Shown: positions 1 to 12,245, counted from the stretch's first letter. The stretch is DNA of 64,000 nt from Cepaea nemoralis (GCA_014155875.1 JACEFZ010002133.1:363001-427000), one strand, 5' to 3'. Notes: a model not told the origin generated them from the sequence alone. A program made the numbers and translations.

Positions 1-302
1 CATGGAGAGAACTAGATATATACCAGTGAACCATGAGGTGAAGTAAAGCCACTGGCACTGGTTAGGGCATACACTGAGAAAACCCGAGAACAGTACAAAC
101 AGAAATGCCTTTGTCTGGAGTCCATAGGGCAAAAGGAATAATAGAAGACCTAAAATACATGGAGAAGAGACAAGAAACAGACATGAATAATCTGGGCAGG
201 AAATGGACAGATCTGCACGGGATAGTTAAGGATCGGAAAACTTGGAGTGAGTTTGTAGACCTATACCCCAATAGGGGATGAAGGGTGAAATAAGAAGAAG
301 AC
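1..302 (+). mobile_element. LINE 3' end fragment (decayed)
   Basis: Conceptual translation with stops and frame slips recalls the C-terminal tail of non-LTR retrotransposon ORF2 proteins: a GHTLRKP-like start, then a basic GKR..RRPK..W/H stretch, then a segment around VCRPIP. It ends at a GAAGAAG-type simple tail near 300. The same tail type recurs at 10765-10965 and 57150-57290. It is too decayed for clade assignment. The left end runs off the window. Confidence 0.5.
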
Positions 303-610
303 AAAGTCTAAATGTAACAAGAAAATATACAATAATAAACCATGGCATCAACAAACAAGCAAGGTCAGCACCAGTGTTTAAACTACATTTAAAGAATAGC
401 AAATCTGATGGTTTGGTCATGCAACAAGATTACCACAAGCCAGCACCCCACAGAGAATTTTAGACACATCAGAAACAGAAAGTGTTAGCCCAGCAAACAA
501 TCGATTGATGGAACAGCTCAGGCTGTGAATACCACCATGTAAGAAACACACATCTAACTCTTTCCAGAAGTCTTCTCTTACCCTGATGCTGAAACAAACA
601 AAACAGAACA
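303..610. other. No recognisable feature
   Basis: AT-rich sequence between a LINE fragment and repeat G. I see no exon, TIR or tandem repeat. Short open frames here lack codon or domain signals. Confidence 0.4.
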
Positions 611-780
611 AACTAACAAACTTTATTTTCAAAGGGTAACAAATTGGGCATGCAGGTCCGTCTTACATTCGGCCCTTCCAATCACTCATCTTTCTTTCAT
701 CAACAGTGCATAGGAAAAAACATTGTCAAATTAATTTTGTAAACATAAACAATGCATATTACTATGTTATGAGACACATC
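611..780 (+). repeat. Repeat G copy
   Basis: Starts near AACTTTATTTTCAAAGGGT, continues through a CCCTTCCAATCACTCATC stretch and ends at GTTATGAGACA, immediately followed by a CACCCA field. Near-identical order of blocks occurs at 30305-30475 (minus), 34675-34845 (minus) and 47695-47885 (plus). No coding capacity. Likely a small non-autonomous element; its class is not determined. Confidence 0.65.
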
Positions 781-1705
781 CACCACCCACCCATACATCC
801 CCCATTCACTCCAACTCCCCCACCCAACCACACACATAACCCACACACACATACATGCCCCCACCCATCCACTACATCCCTACACCTACACATCTCCCCA
901 CCCAATCACACCTCTCACCCACCACACATCCCATCCACCCACACCCCAAGCACACATACATTCCCCAACTCACACACATCCACCCACCTATACACATCTC
1001 CCCACCCACTCACATAACCTCTACCCATCCCATTACCCACCAACAATCACTCACCCACATATCCTCCTCCACCCACACACCTCCAACCACCTAGCCAAAC
1101 ACACATTCCTCAGCCACACATCCCCCACACATCTCCCCGCCAACTCACATATCACACACCTACCCACACACAAATTTCGCACCCACCCACATAATCTCCC
1201 ATCTCCCCCAGCCCACTCACAGATCCCGAGCCTACCCCTACAAACATCCCCCACCATCTCCTAACCTACATACACTCACCCACCCACATATCCTCTACCC
1301 ATCCACACATCCTCTACCCACCCATCCCCAACCAAACATCCCTTAACCACACACCTTTACTCATATACAATCACCCACCCACCCATCCTCTACCTAACCA
1401 CACATCCTCCACCCACCCATCCCCCAGCCACACATCCCTTAACCACACACCCCTACCCATATACACACACATCCCCACCCACACACAATCTCCCCACCCA
1501 TCCCTCACATACATCCCCACCCACCAACACATCCCCCATTCACAAACACACACCTGCCATCCCCGCACACACAACCCACACACACATCCCCAACCCATAC
1601 ACTCATCCCCTCACACATCCCTAGACACACGTACTTATCCCTCAACCACTAACACCCACACATCCCTCACCCACTCATCAACACATACATCTCCTATCTA
1701 CCCAC
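781..1705. repeat. Degenerate CACCCA/CACACA satellite field
   Basis: About 0.9 kb of imperfect CACCCA, CACACAT and CCCACC units, almost free of G on the plus strand. Pro/His/Thr-rich reading frames here are artefacts of the repeat. It begins exactly at the end of repeat G. Confidence 0.85.
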
Positions 1706-2184
1706 CCAACAGACAAGAAGAAGAATATGTGTTAACAATTATGCACAGATGTCTTAAACTATGGAAAGTAATTAACTGGTTATGGAGGTCCATCTTCCTT
1801 TAACTGTGAACAACATGAAGCATCTTCACAGAATGAATTTCCATTAGCCCACAGATAACACCCCTGGCATCAAATTGCCTGTCAATCCATAATTCATCCC
1901 TCGCATCCAGGACTCCTCTGTGTGACACTGGTGGCTGATCACATTCCTCAAACTCTCACATTTCTCAAGTATTACATTTCATTAGTTCATTTCTTCAGCC
2001 GTACATTCATAATGACCATTTCACATGACAGCTAGTTTCAAGATATTTCTGACACTGGCATGCCATTAGTGTTTTGTTTAACACTTACTCAGAGTATGGC
2101 CAATGAGAAAATTACAATGTATCCCACAATTCCTTGTACAGGTTTAAGTTTTAACTCCAGATATAAAGACAGTTGCTGTACACC
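1706..2184. other. No recognisable feature
   Basis: Mixed-composition sequence with no exon, repeat or TIR that I can identify. Confidence 0.4.
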
Positions 2185-2430
2185 ACCAGCTCCGTGGCTA
2201 AAGGCTTGCGAACGCGGTTCGTGAGCCGGGTACCAGGTGTTCGAAGCTCAGCTGTGACCGATTTGTGCAGCAAACCGTGTCACGTTGTGTTATAACGTGC
2301 TGGTATGGGAGCCGGTCGTTCAGAAAGCAATGGCAAACTACTGAACGTAACACTTGCCTAGTACATCAGCTGAAAATGCTGGTGTTGACTGCAACGTCCC
2401 GCAAGGGATACGCAACAACATTTTTTTTTA
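2185..2430 (+). mobile_element. SINE-A1 copy
   Basis: A tRNA-like head (CTCCGTGGCTAAAGGCTTGC, with a B-box-like GTGTTCGAAGC) is followed by the A body: GAGCCGGTCGTTCAGAAAGC, then CAATGGCAAACTACTGAACG, then GCTGGTGTTGACTGCAACGT. It ends at a GGGATACGCAAC tail. This is one of the most complete copies and defines the orientation. Confidence 0.8.
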
Positions 2431-2452
2431 CACCACAAGAACACTTTCATTG

Positions 2453-2630
2453 CATGTCCTTTACAGGATGATGCAGTCAACCCCAGCATTGTTTGAAGCA
2501 GTCTGCTATTCCTTTATGAATGGCCAACACTCATACCATTATATGAGAACAAGCGCAAGGCAGTCTGCTTCCAAATCGCCTGCAAGTGTGGTTCTAATGT
2601 GGTTTATTAATTGCATTAGTAACCCATTTT
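2453..2630 (-). mobile_element. SINE-A copy, decayed
   Basis: Reverse-oriented tail (CATGTCCTTTACAGGATGAT) and CCAGCATTGTTTGAAGCAG, with an eroded body and head. It lies tail to tail with the plus-strand copy just to its left. Confidence 0.55.
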
Positions 2631-2631
2631 C

Positions 2632-2795
2632 CCCAGCATCGATGCCACAATAAACCCCAACATTTATTGGCTATTTGTGATTTTCTAAGAATGTTTACAT
2701 TCAGTAGTTTGCCAGTTGCCAGTTTGTCTGAACAGCTGACACTCATACCATTGTGAAAATCAATGCAAATCGATCCGCTCCTAACCACCTGTGAC
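2632..2795 (-). mobile_element. SINE-A copy, old and partial
   Basis: Retains CCCCAACATTTATTGGC and TTCAGTAGTTTGCCAG followed by a diverged CTGAACAGCTGACACTCATA. It appears older than neighbouring copies. Confidence 0.5.
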
Positions 2796-2799
2796 TGCC

Positions 2800-3150
2800 C
2801 TTGAACCTGGTATATCGAAACTAACACCGAGTTCACTAATCTGAAGCCACAGCTGCCATCCCAAGTATACACAGATTACAAGTTTGCATTTATTCTTTTT
2901 CTTCTGTTTCTTTGATTCTTCTTCATCTTCATCTTATTTGAGTTGTGTTTCATCTTCATCACCATCTTCAGAACACTTGGTTATACTGTCTGCATGTGAA
3001 GGTTTGTCCCCTGGGTTGGTCAAATGCCTGGGTTAGTCAACTGGACAGTTTCTTACAATCCTTGGTGAGACCCACAGAGTTTAGCAGTCCCAACACACCA
3101 AGAAGTGCACTTTCATACCTGATGATATGATCAAACCTGAACTGATAGCT
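2800..3150. other. No recognisable feature
   Basis: Contains short T-rich and CTTCAT-rich stretches but no exon or repeat family that I recognise. Confidence 0.35.
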
Positions 3151-3179
3151 CTACCCCATAGACCAGGAGAAACTCAATC

Positions 3180-3965
3180 AACTTCATAAACTGTATCACC
3201 AAACATTTACTTAGAATGAGAAGAACGAGAAGATATATATAGGTGGAAATTAATGAAAGACAGTATGGATTTGTGGAAAAGAAAGGAACAAATAATGTAA
3301 TATACACGTTAAAAACACATACTGAGAGATGAATAGAAACATAAAAAGACAAACTTGTGCTTTATAAATCATACTAAGGTATTTGATGAATTGATCAAAC
3401 TGTTGAAGATACTAAAGTGATGGGAAAGATCTTAGAATAATGTTTTCAAATATTTACTTGAAACAAGTAGCAGCAATTAAATTGGAAAAAGAAGAAGACA
3501 ACAATTATGAACAGATAAAGCATGTAGGCAAGGATGTGTTTTCTCATCTGATCTCTTCTCTCTCTATAATGAAGTAACAATGAGACAGATCAAAGACAAG
3601 CCAGATATATGTGTTGTAGGTTGTGAATATGTGTTGGAGGTTATATTACAATATATGATATGCAGATGACACAGTATTGATAGCTGAAAATACACAAGAT
3701 CTACAACTGTTGGACATTATACTATAAAAGTGCATGAAAGGACTTTCATTAAATATCAAGAAAACAGAAACGATGGTTATGTCAAAGAAAAAATACGTAA
3801 CACTAAAATGTGATATAACAATAGATAGGAAAATGCTTAACCAAGGCTAATCAGCTAGGGGAATTTATAACATCAGATGGAAGATGCATGACAGAGATTC
3901 AGAGCAGAATAGGTCAAGCAAAAGCCAGATTACAGAAACTAAGAAGTACATCAGCATAATGTCTC
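3180..3965 (+). pseudogene. Decayed RTE-like LINE reverse transcriptase
   Basis: Reading across frames recovers RT landmarks in order: a YGFVEKKGTNN-like segment near 3260, a GCR/QGCVFS-like segment near 3530, a YADDTVLIA-like catalytic block near 3658-3690, an LNIKKTETMVMSKK-like block near 3750, and an ITSDGRCMTEIQSRIGQAKA-like block near 3865-3925. Multiple stops and frameshifts make it non-functional. The order matches the RTE-like copy at 61971-63030 but with strong divergence. Confidence 0.65.
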
Positions 3966-4162
3966 GGAAAGTGGAGAACTTGTCAATGTCAAGTATCATT
4001 GTGGTTTAGAAAGATCAGTAAGGGAGATAAGGCACACCACAAAGGACACTAAAGACATGCCAGACATGAACACGAATGAAGCAGGGAAGTTGACTAAGGA
4101 CCAAGAGTCTCTCTAGCAGGTTGAGATGGAAGCAACATTCCACAAGAAGCATAAAGTTAGTT

Positions 4163-4392
4163 GCATATCCTTTACAGGATGTAGCACTCAACCCCAGCAT
4201 TTTCTGGCTGTTCATGATTCCTGAGCAAGTTTATGTTCAGTAGTTTGACATTGCTTTCTGAAAAACTGGCACCTATACCATTTCATTAAAAAAACAACAT
4301 AAGGCGGTCTGCTGCCAAATTTCCCACAACAATGTTTTGAATGCAGGTATGTAGGATTGCGAACTGCATCCATAACCCCTACACCAAGGAGC
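4163..4392 (-). mobile_element. SINE-A1 copy
   Basis: Tail GCATATCCTTTACAGGATGT at the left; body with TTCAGTAGTTTGACATTGCT and CTTTCTGAAAAACTGG; then a GGCGGTCTGCTGCCAAAT block and a diverged head ending ACCAAGGAGCC on the right. Confidence 0.7.
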
Positions 4393-5134
4393 CAAAGCAT
4401 GAAGAAGCAAGTGTTAATCTCTACATTTTTCCTTGAATTCCATGACCGACAACCAATACCTGTACATTTATTTCTGAAATTATTCAAACCTGGCAAGGTG
4501 AAATATGTTGGGACACCCTGTGTGGATGAGCAACCCTGGTAAATTATAGAACAATTTAATGCTAACATAACAATCGAATAAAGCTCTTGAAAAATATGAG
4601 TGACCATAAAAAGAAAATTAAGTGATGTGGAAAGGGACATCTCCAGGCTAGCGCTGTGTGTAATTATGCCACCGCCCTGCCCCCCCCCCCCCCCCACAGA
4701 GAGAGAGAGGGGGGAGGGGGGGGGGAATAATTCAAACCCTGTACCTCAGGATGGAAGAGAAATGCTAGAAATAACTGCTGTCAGCAGAAAATAATCACTG
4801 AAATCAGAATCATCTCTCCGGGAAGGTTAACCCGGTCAACAAATGCCCTCAGAAGTCGGATGTGTTGGCCTAACGGCGCAAGAACGCAGCTCTGCTGTAA
4901 ACAGGCACAACGCAATCACGTCCGGGGAAAAAAAACTCCGGATGAACGCAGAAGAAGAAGAAGAAGAATCATATCTGAGGATCAGAGTAGCATGGTATCT
5001 GCCTTGGGTTCCAAAGTTACAATCCTATTGTCAGCATTGTTCCCTTGTCGCATCCTTTTACAAATCATGGGGCGTATTAGGCATATTTTGTCACATGATC
5101 CAGTTTTTGTCTTCTCATAACCTGGCCAAAAAAC
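4393..5134. other. Unassigned, with a C/GA/G homopolymer cluster
   Basis: Holds a C-tract followed by GA and G tracts at about 4680-4730 and a GAAGAAG run near 4950. No exon or known repeat family recognised. Confidence 0.4.
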
Positions 5135-5440
5135 ATTGACTGCCTCTTTCTGATGTTTGTAATAAGTTGTCCTTGCGACTCAGCTTCTCTTAAAAATGTC
5201 CAGATTGCTCATTTTGGCTGTCCAGTTAATGTTCAGCATTCTTCTATAAAACCACATCTCCGAGGTTTCCAAGGATTATTTCGCCCGTTTACCAACTGTC
5301 CAGGACTCACAGCCGTATGTTAAAATTGGTTCTATGTAACATGCAAATCTCTATAACTTTCAAGGACTGATTTATTGCACACAATGTTCTTAATTTGATA
5401 GAATGCAGTATTTGCTTGTCCAATATTTGTAGACAAATCA
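5135..5440 (-). pseudogene. LINE RT thumb fragment (minus)
   Basis: The reverse complement recalls the FYRRMLNINWTAKMSNLDIF type of LINE C-terminal region and an upstream SCESWTVGK-like block. The plus-strand counterpart family is at 61237-61770. Decayed by stops. Confidence 0.55.
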
Positions 5441-5717
5441 GCAAAATATGGGTGATGCAGTCAGTATCTCACCAGATGCCTTTCTGCTTCTCCTTTTATT
5501 CAATTGGATCATAGGCTCTCAGCCAACTCCAGCCAGGCTGTGCTATCTTTGGCCATGTCCTGCAGCTTGCTCCAGGTTCCACAGCTTACTCCATGTCCTG
5601 CCCATGCTATCCATCTCTGTATCTAATTCTCTTCTCCATGTGCTTGAGGTTTCCCTCTATTTCGATTGCCCTGTGGGTCTGTGTGAACGGAGTTTCTAGT
5701 TATGCTATTCCTCAGGT

Positions 5718-6318
5718 TGTCTGAGTGTATGTCCTATCTCAATGTATGTCCTATCCCAGTGTGTGTCCTATCCCAGTGTGTGTCCTATCCCAGTGTCCTA
5801 TCCCTGTGTCCTATCCCTGTGTCCTATCCCAGTGTGTCCTATCCCTGTGTGTCCTATCCCAGTGTGTCATCCTATCTCAGTGTGTCATCCTATCTCAGTG
5901 TATGTCCTATCCCAGTGTGTGTCCTATCCCAGTGTGTCCTATCCTAGTGTATGTTCTATCTCTGTGTATGTCCTATCCCAGTGTATGTCCTATCCCAGTG
6001 TGTGTCCTATCCCAGTGTGTGTCCTATCCCAGTGTGTGTCCTATCCCAGTGTGTGTCCTATCCCAGTGTGTCCTATCCCTGTGTCCTATCCCTGTGTCCT
6101 ATCCCAGTGTGTGTCCTATCCCAGTGTGTCCTATCCCTGTGTGTCCTATCCCTGTGTGTCCTATCCCAGTGTGTCATCCTATCTCAGTGTGTCATCCTAT
6201 CTCAGTGTATGTCCTATCCCAGTGTGTGTCCTATCCCAGTGTGTCCTATCCTAGTGTATGTTCTATCTCTGTGTATGTCCTATCCCAGTGTATGTCCTAT
6301 CCCAGTGTGTGTCCTCTC
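5718..6318. repeat. Minisatellite, GTCCTATCCCAGT family
   Basis: Around 40 imperfect units built on GTGTGTCCTATCCCAGT and shorter GTGTCCTATCC versions. A block that includes CATCCTATCTCAGT recurs about 300 bp apart (about 5865-5960 and 6165-6260), showing higher-order duplication. Open frames of up to 207 residues are repeat artefacts. Confidence 0.9.
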
Positions 6319-6439
6319 CCATGCCAGGTTCCTTCCATCATCTCCTGATTTGCTGGAATCTGCCTAGTGCTCTCCATCTTGACTACGGCGAACTTTCTCA
6401 TGGCGAACACCGAAAAATAACCAGTGTGTCTTATACGAT

Positions 6440-7235
6440 GTGTGTCCACTGTCATGTAGTCAGACGGTCTGCTGTCATGTGGTCAAGACTTCCGTTGTCA
6501 TGGGGTCAGACTGTCAGCTGTCATATCAGACTGGACTGTCCATTGTCATGTTGTCAGACTGTCCACTGTCTTGTGGTCAGACTGTCCACTGTCATGGGGT
6601 CAGACTGTCCACTGTCATGGGGTCAGACTGTCCACTGTCATGGGTTCAGACTGTCCACTGTCATGTTGTCAGACTGGGTTTTCTACTGTCATGCAGACTG
6701 TCCGCTGTCATGTGGTCAGACTGTCTGATTTCATGTGCTCAGACTGTTCGCTGTCATGTGATTAGACTGTCCGCTGTCATGTGGTAAGACTGTCCACAGT
6801 TGTTTGATCAGACTGTCCGCTGTTGTTTGATCAGACTGTCCGCTGTTGTGTGGTCAGACTGTCCGCTCTCATGTGGTCAGACTGTCCGCTCTCATGTGGT
6901 CAGACTGTCCACTGTTATATGGTGAGACTGACTGCTGTCATATGCTCAGACTGACCACTGTCATATGCTCAGACTGTCCACTGTCATGTGGTCAGACTGT
7001 CAGCTGTCATGTGGTCAGACTGTCAGCTGTCATGTGGTCAGACTGTCTGCTGTCAAGTGATCTGACTGTCCACTGTTATATGGTGAGACTGACCGCTGTC
7101 ATATGCTCAGACTGACCACTTTCATATGCTCAGACTGACCACTGTCATATGCTCAGACTGTCCACTGCCATGTGGTCAGACTGTCAGCTGTCATGTGGTC
7201 AGACCGTCCACTGTTGTGTGGTCAAACTGTCTCAT
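6440..7235. repeat. Minisatellite, TCAGACTGTCCACTGTCATG family
   Basis: About 38 units of roughly 20-21 bp with consensus TCAGACTGTCCACTGTCATG plus TGG. Segments such as the block around 6905-6990 recur near 7070-7165, indicating multi-unit duplications. Confidence 0.9.
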
Positions 7236-7334
7236 CTTCCAGGAACCATACTTTCATGACCGGTCTTTCTAACTCAATGTGATGTCTCATGTGGCCAGAT
7301 TTTCATTTTACCAGACACAATGCTCTTAAAAATC

Positions 7335-7660
7335 TCAACGGGGATTGTTATCTGCTAATGTCCCTTCCCTGGCACAGCAACTGGATGCAAGAATTATAAA
7401 ATACACGACCACCTATTATTATGAAAAGCTGGTTAATCACATCCTTGAGGCAACTGAGGAATATTTGCTGACATCATCTTCAAAATCAATAGACATTAGC
7501 GCGCAAATCTGCGTGTTAGAGGCCAGGCTGTTTATTGCTGACAGTTGGATCGGATTAAGGAGCAAATCAAATAGCCGGTGTTGTGCTCAATGTCATTTAA
7601 TCACCAATCATGCTACAGAAGACATGGTCAGCTTCGCAGACATTGACACTTGGAAGTGAA
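7335..7660 (+). pseudogene. Tigger/pogo-type (DDE_1) transposase C-terminal fossil
   Basis: The open frame at 7345-7659 recalls the end of a Tigger/pogo DDE_1 transposase. It has a QQLDARIIK segment in place of the usual QPLDQGIIK, then a YYYEKLVNHILEATEE block, then VLEARLFIADSW in place of the family's A..FI..SW..V motif, then a degraded NCF..HCGF-like end. Only about 100 residues of the roughly 450-550 typical of the family remain. No TIRs were found, so this is an old transposon remnant. It could instead be a host domesticated gene exon, but no splice sites bound it. Confidence 0.55.
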
Positions 7661-7690
7661 GCTTGTCTATATTTGTGAAAATGTTTCAGG

Positions 7691-7781
7691 ATTGATGATA
7701 GCTTCCAATATAAAGATGTAAGAACAGATTGTTTGGATTGATGATAGCTTCCAATATAAAGATGTAAGAACAGATTGTTAG
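7691..7781. repeat. Two-copy direct repeat, about 46 bp
   Basis: ATTGATGATAGCTTCCAATA followed by TAAAGATGTAAGAACAGATT occurs twice back to back with near-perfect identity, suggesting a recent local duplication. Confidence 0.85.
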
Positions 7782-8077
7782 GAAACGAGTTTAACAAGCA
7801 GAGGGAGGGGAGACTCCGGAGATAACATTAAGACCAAGAAAATAATGCTGTGGCATATCTGAGTGAGTAATTACCTGAGATGACGGGAAGCATTGTGAAT
7901 ACTACCCACGAAGATGGAAAGTGACCTGAGATCATATCGCATGTTTAATACCAATAAAAAAAATGTTGCATGCAATCGACTGCAGTCTGTATCACAAGAT
8001 CAGTTCAATGTTACATGCTTCAAACATACTTTTTAAAATAAATCATGATAAGAAGTGGGATATAGAAGAGAAAGAGA

Positions 8078-8146
8078 GGGACTATTTTCAAAGGGTTAAG
8101 AATTGGGCACGCAGGCCCGTCTGACATTCTGCCCTTATATCTCTCT
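8078..8146 (+). repeat. Repeat G fragment
   Basis: ACTATTTTCAAAGGGTTAAG followed by AATTGGGCACGCAGGCCCG and TCTGACATTCTGCCCTT matches the left half of repeat G; the right half is missing. It is preceded by a short GA-rich run. Confidence 0.6.
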
Positions 8147-8483
8147 GCTCTCATACATTATTTCATTCATACATTTCTTATGAAGCTAATCTTAGACAGC
8201 GACAACAACAGAACAATATGCATTAAAATGCAGACAAAATGTGCAATAATCAATAATACATGACTCACTAACACAAATTTTTGACGTGGCATTTATAATT
8301 ACCTAAGGTAGGTTAACATACACAGTAAGGGGACTGTTTATTATACTAGTTGTCATAGATAATGATTATTATTTTTGGAGAGAGAGAGAGGGAGGGAAGG
8401 AGAGAGAAAGAGAGAGAGAGAGACCCTGAGCTGTGGCACTCAACATATCTAACACAGAACACAAACAGGTCTCACTGGCCTAC
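8147..8483. other. GPSM2 intron, short GA run, otherwise unassigned
   Basis: Intron sequence immediately downstream (gene sense) of the second recognised exon, with a GA run at about 8375-8420. No further exon recognised. Confidence 0.4.
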
Positions 8484-8619
8484 CTTGTCTTCCATCTCCC
8501 GGGATATCTCCAAATGTCTGATGCAGCAGACGATGGCCTCATCAAATCGGCCAATCACCTTCAGTGTGTTCCCCAGATTCCCAGACGCCTTCGCCTCCCC
8601 AATTTTGTCATTTGTTGTT
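8484..8619 (-). CDS. GPSM2: GPSM2/LGN/Pins-like exon encoding a TPR unit
   Basis: This 136-bp internal exon starts after TTTCAG (minus strand, intron ending at 8620) and ends before a GTAGGC donor (intron from 8483). The first base completes an Arg codon begun by the upstream exon (phase 2); the exon ends in phase 0 after DK. The peptide TTNDKIGEAKASGNLGNTLK, then VIGRFDEAIVCC, then IRHLEISREMEDK is a canonical TPR helix pair carrying the Gly, Ala and Phe positions of the repeat. LGN family proteins are cytoplasmic and cortical adaptors. Their N-terminal TPRs bind NuMA/Mud and Inscuteable, and their C-terminal GoLoco motifs bind G-alpha-i-GDP to orient the mitotic spindle. The family continues with a VGEARALYNLGNVYH-like segment; I did not find that exon to the left in this window. 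The paralogue GPSM1/AGS3 has a similar TPR region, but many invertebrates carry a single Pins-type gene. Confidence 0.9.
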
Positions 8620-8857
8620 CTGAAATGTGAAGACAAAGATCATGGTCAGAGGTTTTTAAACATCTGATGCTCTATGACACTTAACTTCAGCAATGTTGCC
8701 GAAGTAAATCAATCATTTTCTGATCCTTCTCCTTCTTGCAATGGCATCTTTGATTTTTACACTGTCAGATGAGTTCTAATCATGAACTTAATGATTTATT
8801 TTAGTTGCTCTTTAGAAGGTCCACATGTCTGTTTTGTTTTTTTATAGTTTTTTATGC

Positions 8858-9131
8858 TCGCTCGCTTTCAACTCAAGCATAGCCCATACACATTACTTCT
8901 AGTAGCACTGGACCGAATTTTGCATTAGCTTTCCCTATTACCAGTATCCCTCGCCATCAGGTGAACCCACTCCGAATTCAGAGCTACTTGTAATTTACAT
9001 CCCCAAGTCAAGGATGAGAAATCAACATTTTAGTCCAACTGTCCGGCGTAGGGGTTGAACACTTTACCTCGGCATCAGCACACCTGATGTTTAAGAACGA
9101 AGCGTTTTTATCCATTTGGCCAGGCTGCCCT
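8858..9131 (-). mobile_element. SINE-B copy, near full length
   Basis: Reads in reverse. The 3' end GCTCGCTCGCTTTCAACTCA is at the left; the body has CCCTCGCCATCAGGTGAACC and AGCTACTTGTAATTTACATC. The tRNA-like head is at the right, with a B-box region around GTAGGGGTTGAACAC and an A-box side near ATCCATTTGGCCAGGCTGCC. Confidence 0.8.
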
Positions 9132-9852
9132 CCGGTCCACATGTGAAGAGACTGATTCAGCTTGGAGAGAGGCGAGGGTCTGCATGACACTCCATGCATA
9201 GACTAACATGCAACAAGGGGACACTGTTAGAATGGGAATGTCCTAAGTGGAATTACAATGATTCTGAACTCATACTCTTTAGCTCCATGCAGCCTGGACT
9301 TCAATTTTTTCAGTAAAGTCAGTTAGCAAAGGTACCTTTTACATGTCTAAGGTGAATAAGACATATGGAGCTAGACTCATATTTGTATAGATCAAACTGC
9401 ACTCAGCACTTAATTATCTTCTTGTTCATACTCTCCTGTTCATTTTGTTGTTGTTGTTGAAAGTTCACCTAATTTTCACACAAATTAATCATTTTTTATT
9501 CCTTTTTCGAGAAACAAAAAATCTAGTCATGCACATCTGTAACCCAAAGTCAGTGTGTCCGATTTCAGCAAGATACTTCCTGTGGATAGATTTGATTCCA
9601 CATAACGAGCTGCACCTACCATGTTTTGGTTGTGGTAACGATTTGACAGGACAGAGGCTTTAAGGTCTACTCTTCACAACTGCTGTGAAATCTTTCATGC
9701 TCACAGCTTCACTGTGACCTTGGCTGGAATCTGCTTAGAGGAAGTCAACCAGACACAAGTGCATGCTGGAGTGAACACACTGGCCTCTGAGGTGTAGAAC
9801 CAGATGCAATGAATTCCCCTCACAAGAGGAACCATGAAAAAAATACACTGGA
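9132..9852. other. Unassigned intronic sequence
   Basis: No exon, TIR or tandem array recognised between the two SINE-B copies. The small open frame at 9445-9663 has no recognisable domain. Confidence 0.4.
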
Positions 9853-10128
9853 TGTCAGCATGGCTGAATGGATAAGAGAGCTCTTTCTTAAACATCCGGT
9901 GTGCTTATGCTGAGACAGCGGGTTCAACCCCTACACCGGTCAGTTGGACAGAAATGTTGACTTATCGTCCTTGACTTGGGGAAGTACATTACAAGAACCT
10001 CTGAAGTTGAAGTGGGTTCCCTTGATGGTGAGTGACACTGGTGATAGGGAAAGCTAATCCACAAGTAAAAATCAGTCCAGTGCTACAAGAAGTAGCGTGT
10101 ATTAACTACACTTGAGTTCAAAAAGAGT
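9853..10128 (+). mobile_element. SINE-B copy, near full length
   Basis: Head with A-box-like TGGCTGAATGGATAAGAG and B-box-like GGGTTCAACCCC. The body runs GTCCTTGACTTGGGGAAGTA, then CACTGGTGATAGGGAAAGC, then CAGTCCAGTGCTACAAGAAG, ending TTGAGTTCAAAAAGAG against a poly-C tract at 10134. The order A-box, B-box, body, tail is typical of a Pol III-transcribed tRNA-derived SINE. Confidence 0.85.
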
Positions 10129-10339
10129 GAAACCCCCCCCCCCTCCCCCCACCACCACACATCCACTCTCTCTCTCTCTCTCTTTGTTATGGTATACGTT
10201 GAGATGATAAATTCAGTTTCTCTTTCCCTATCCAATGCGAAACACAAACTATTCATTTTATAAATCAGTGCATCAAAACATTCCAGAACTGGATTTTAAA
10301 CTAGTTGTTTTACTGAAAACCATCAGATATAATAGTGAC

Positions 10340-10379
<40 letters not shown>

Positions 10380-10764
10380 ATGGACTATTTTTCTCACATT
10401 TCTGCTTTAAAAAATTTAACAAATTACAAGAAACACTCATGGATAAATGAATCTACTCAACCTGCAAGAATAAAACTATGTTAGACTACAAAGACAAAGA
10501 AACCGTACGGACATCAGTGTAGTATCATCTGAGGGGAGTCATAAATGCAGTAACACAAGAATGAACACGTCACATGTGGAAACTAAGCAAGGTTAGCATT
10601 CATTCACTTCTAGAGAGGAACAGTAGATGAATTATGTAGCGATTAGAGACGTAGATGATGCCTCTTTCAGAATGAACTAGGCAAATGTCATTGAAACAAG
10701 AAGTGCAGGTAAGACACTGGTGCTAGAACAAATATGCATTCAGGAAAGCACATACATAGCTTAA
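10129..10764. other. Unassigned; long poly-C tracts
   Basis: Poly-C at 10134-10148 and an unusually long pure C run at about 10345-10377, plus a CT run near 10165. The rest may include decayed LINE sequence but is not assignable. Confidence 0.45.
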
Positions 10765-10965
10765 CAAGTTCCCCTGTCTGGGAATACACAGGGTAAAAGG
10801 AATACGAGAAGACTAAAGCATAGAATTAAGCATAACAGTGCTGGAAAGACATAGGAAGAATGTGAATCACGACAAGAGATGGAGAAGATGATATAAGCAG
10901 GGTGATGACATATGTTCCACGTGGATATAGACGGCAGGGGAACGGAATAACTCATGAAAGCTTAC
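10765..10965 (+). mobile_element. LINE 3' end fragment (decayed)
   Basis: Translation gives a Trp-Glu-Tyr..GKRNTRRLK-like stretch analogous to the LINE 3' end at 1-300, with multiple disruptions. It abuts the GAAA microsatellite, which may have grown from the element's simple 3' tail. Confidence 0.4.
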
Positions 10966-10968
10966 ATG

Positions 10969-12177
<1,209 letters not shown>

Positions 12178-12245
12178 GGCTAGATTCAAGTCAAGTTTGT
12201 GACAACACTCACCTAGCTAGATTCAAGTCATGTTTGTGATACTCC
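12178..12245. repeat. Short direct duplication across the GPSM2 splice donor
   Basis: GCTAGATTCAAGTCAAGTTT (from about 12179) and GCTAGATTCAAGTCATGTTT (from about 12216) are near-identical. The right copy is the 3' end of the coding exon; the left copy lies about 10 bp into the intron and lacks a GT donor at the matching position. Confidence 0.85.

Noticed and set aside
5725..6348. 207-residue frame of Cys/Val/Leu/Ser repeats
   Set aside because: Minisatellite translation; all three frames are open.
9853..9925. Possible functional tRNA gene (A- and B-box)
   Set aside because: Does not keep tRNA stem pairing or length and continues into a SINE body present in many copies.
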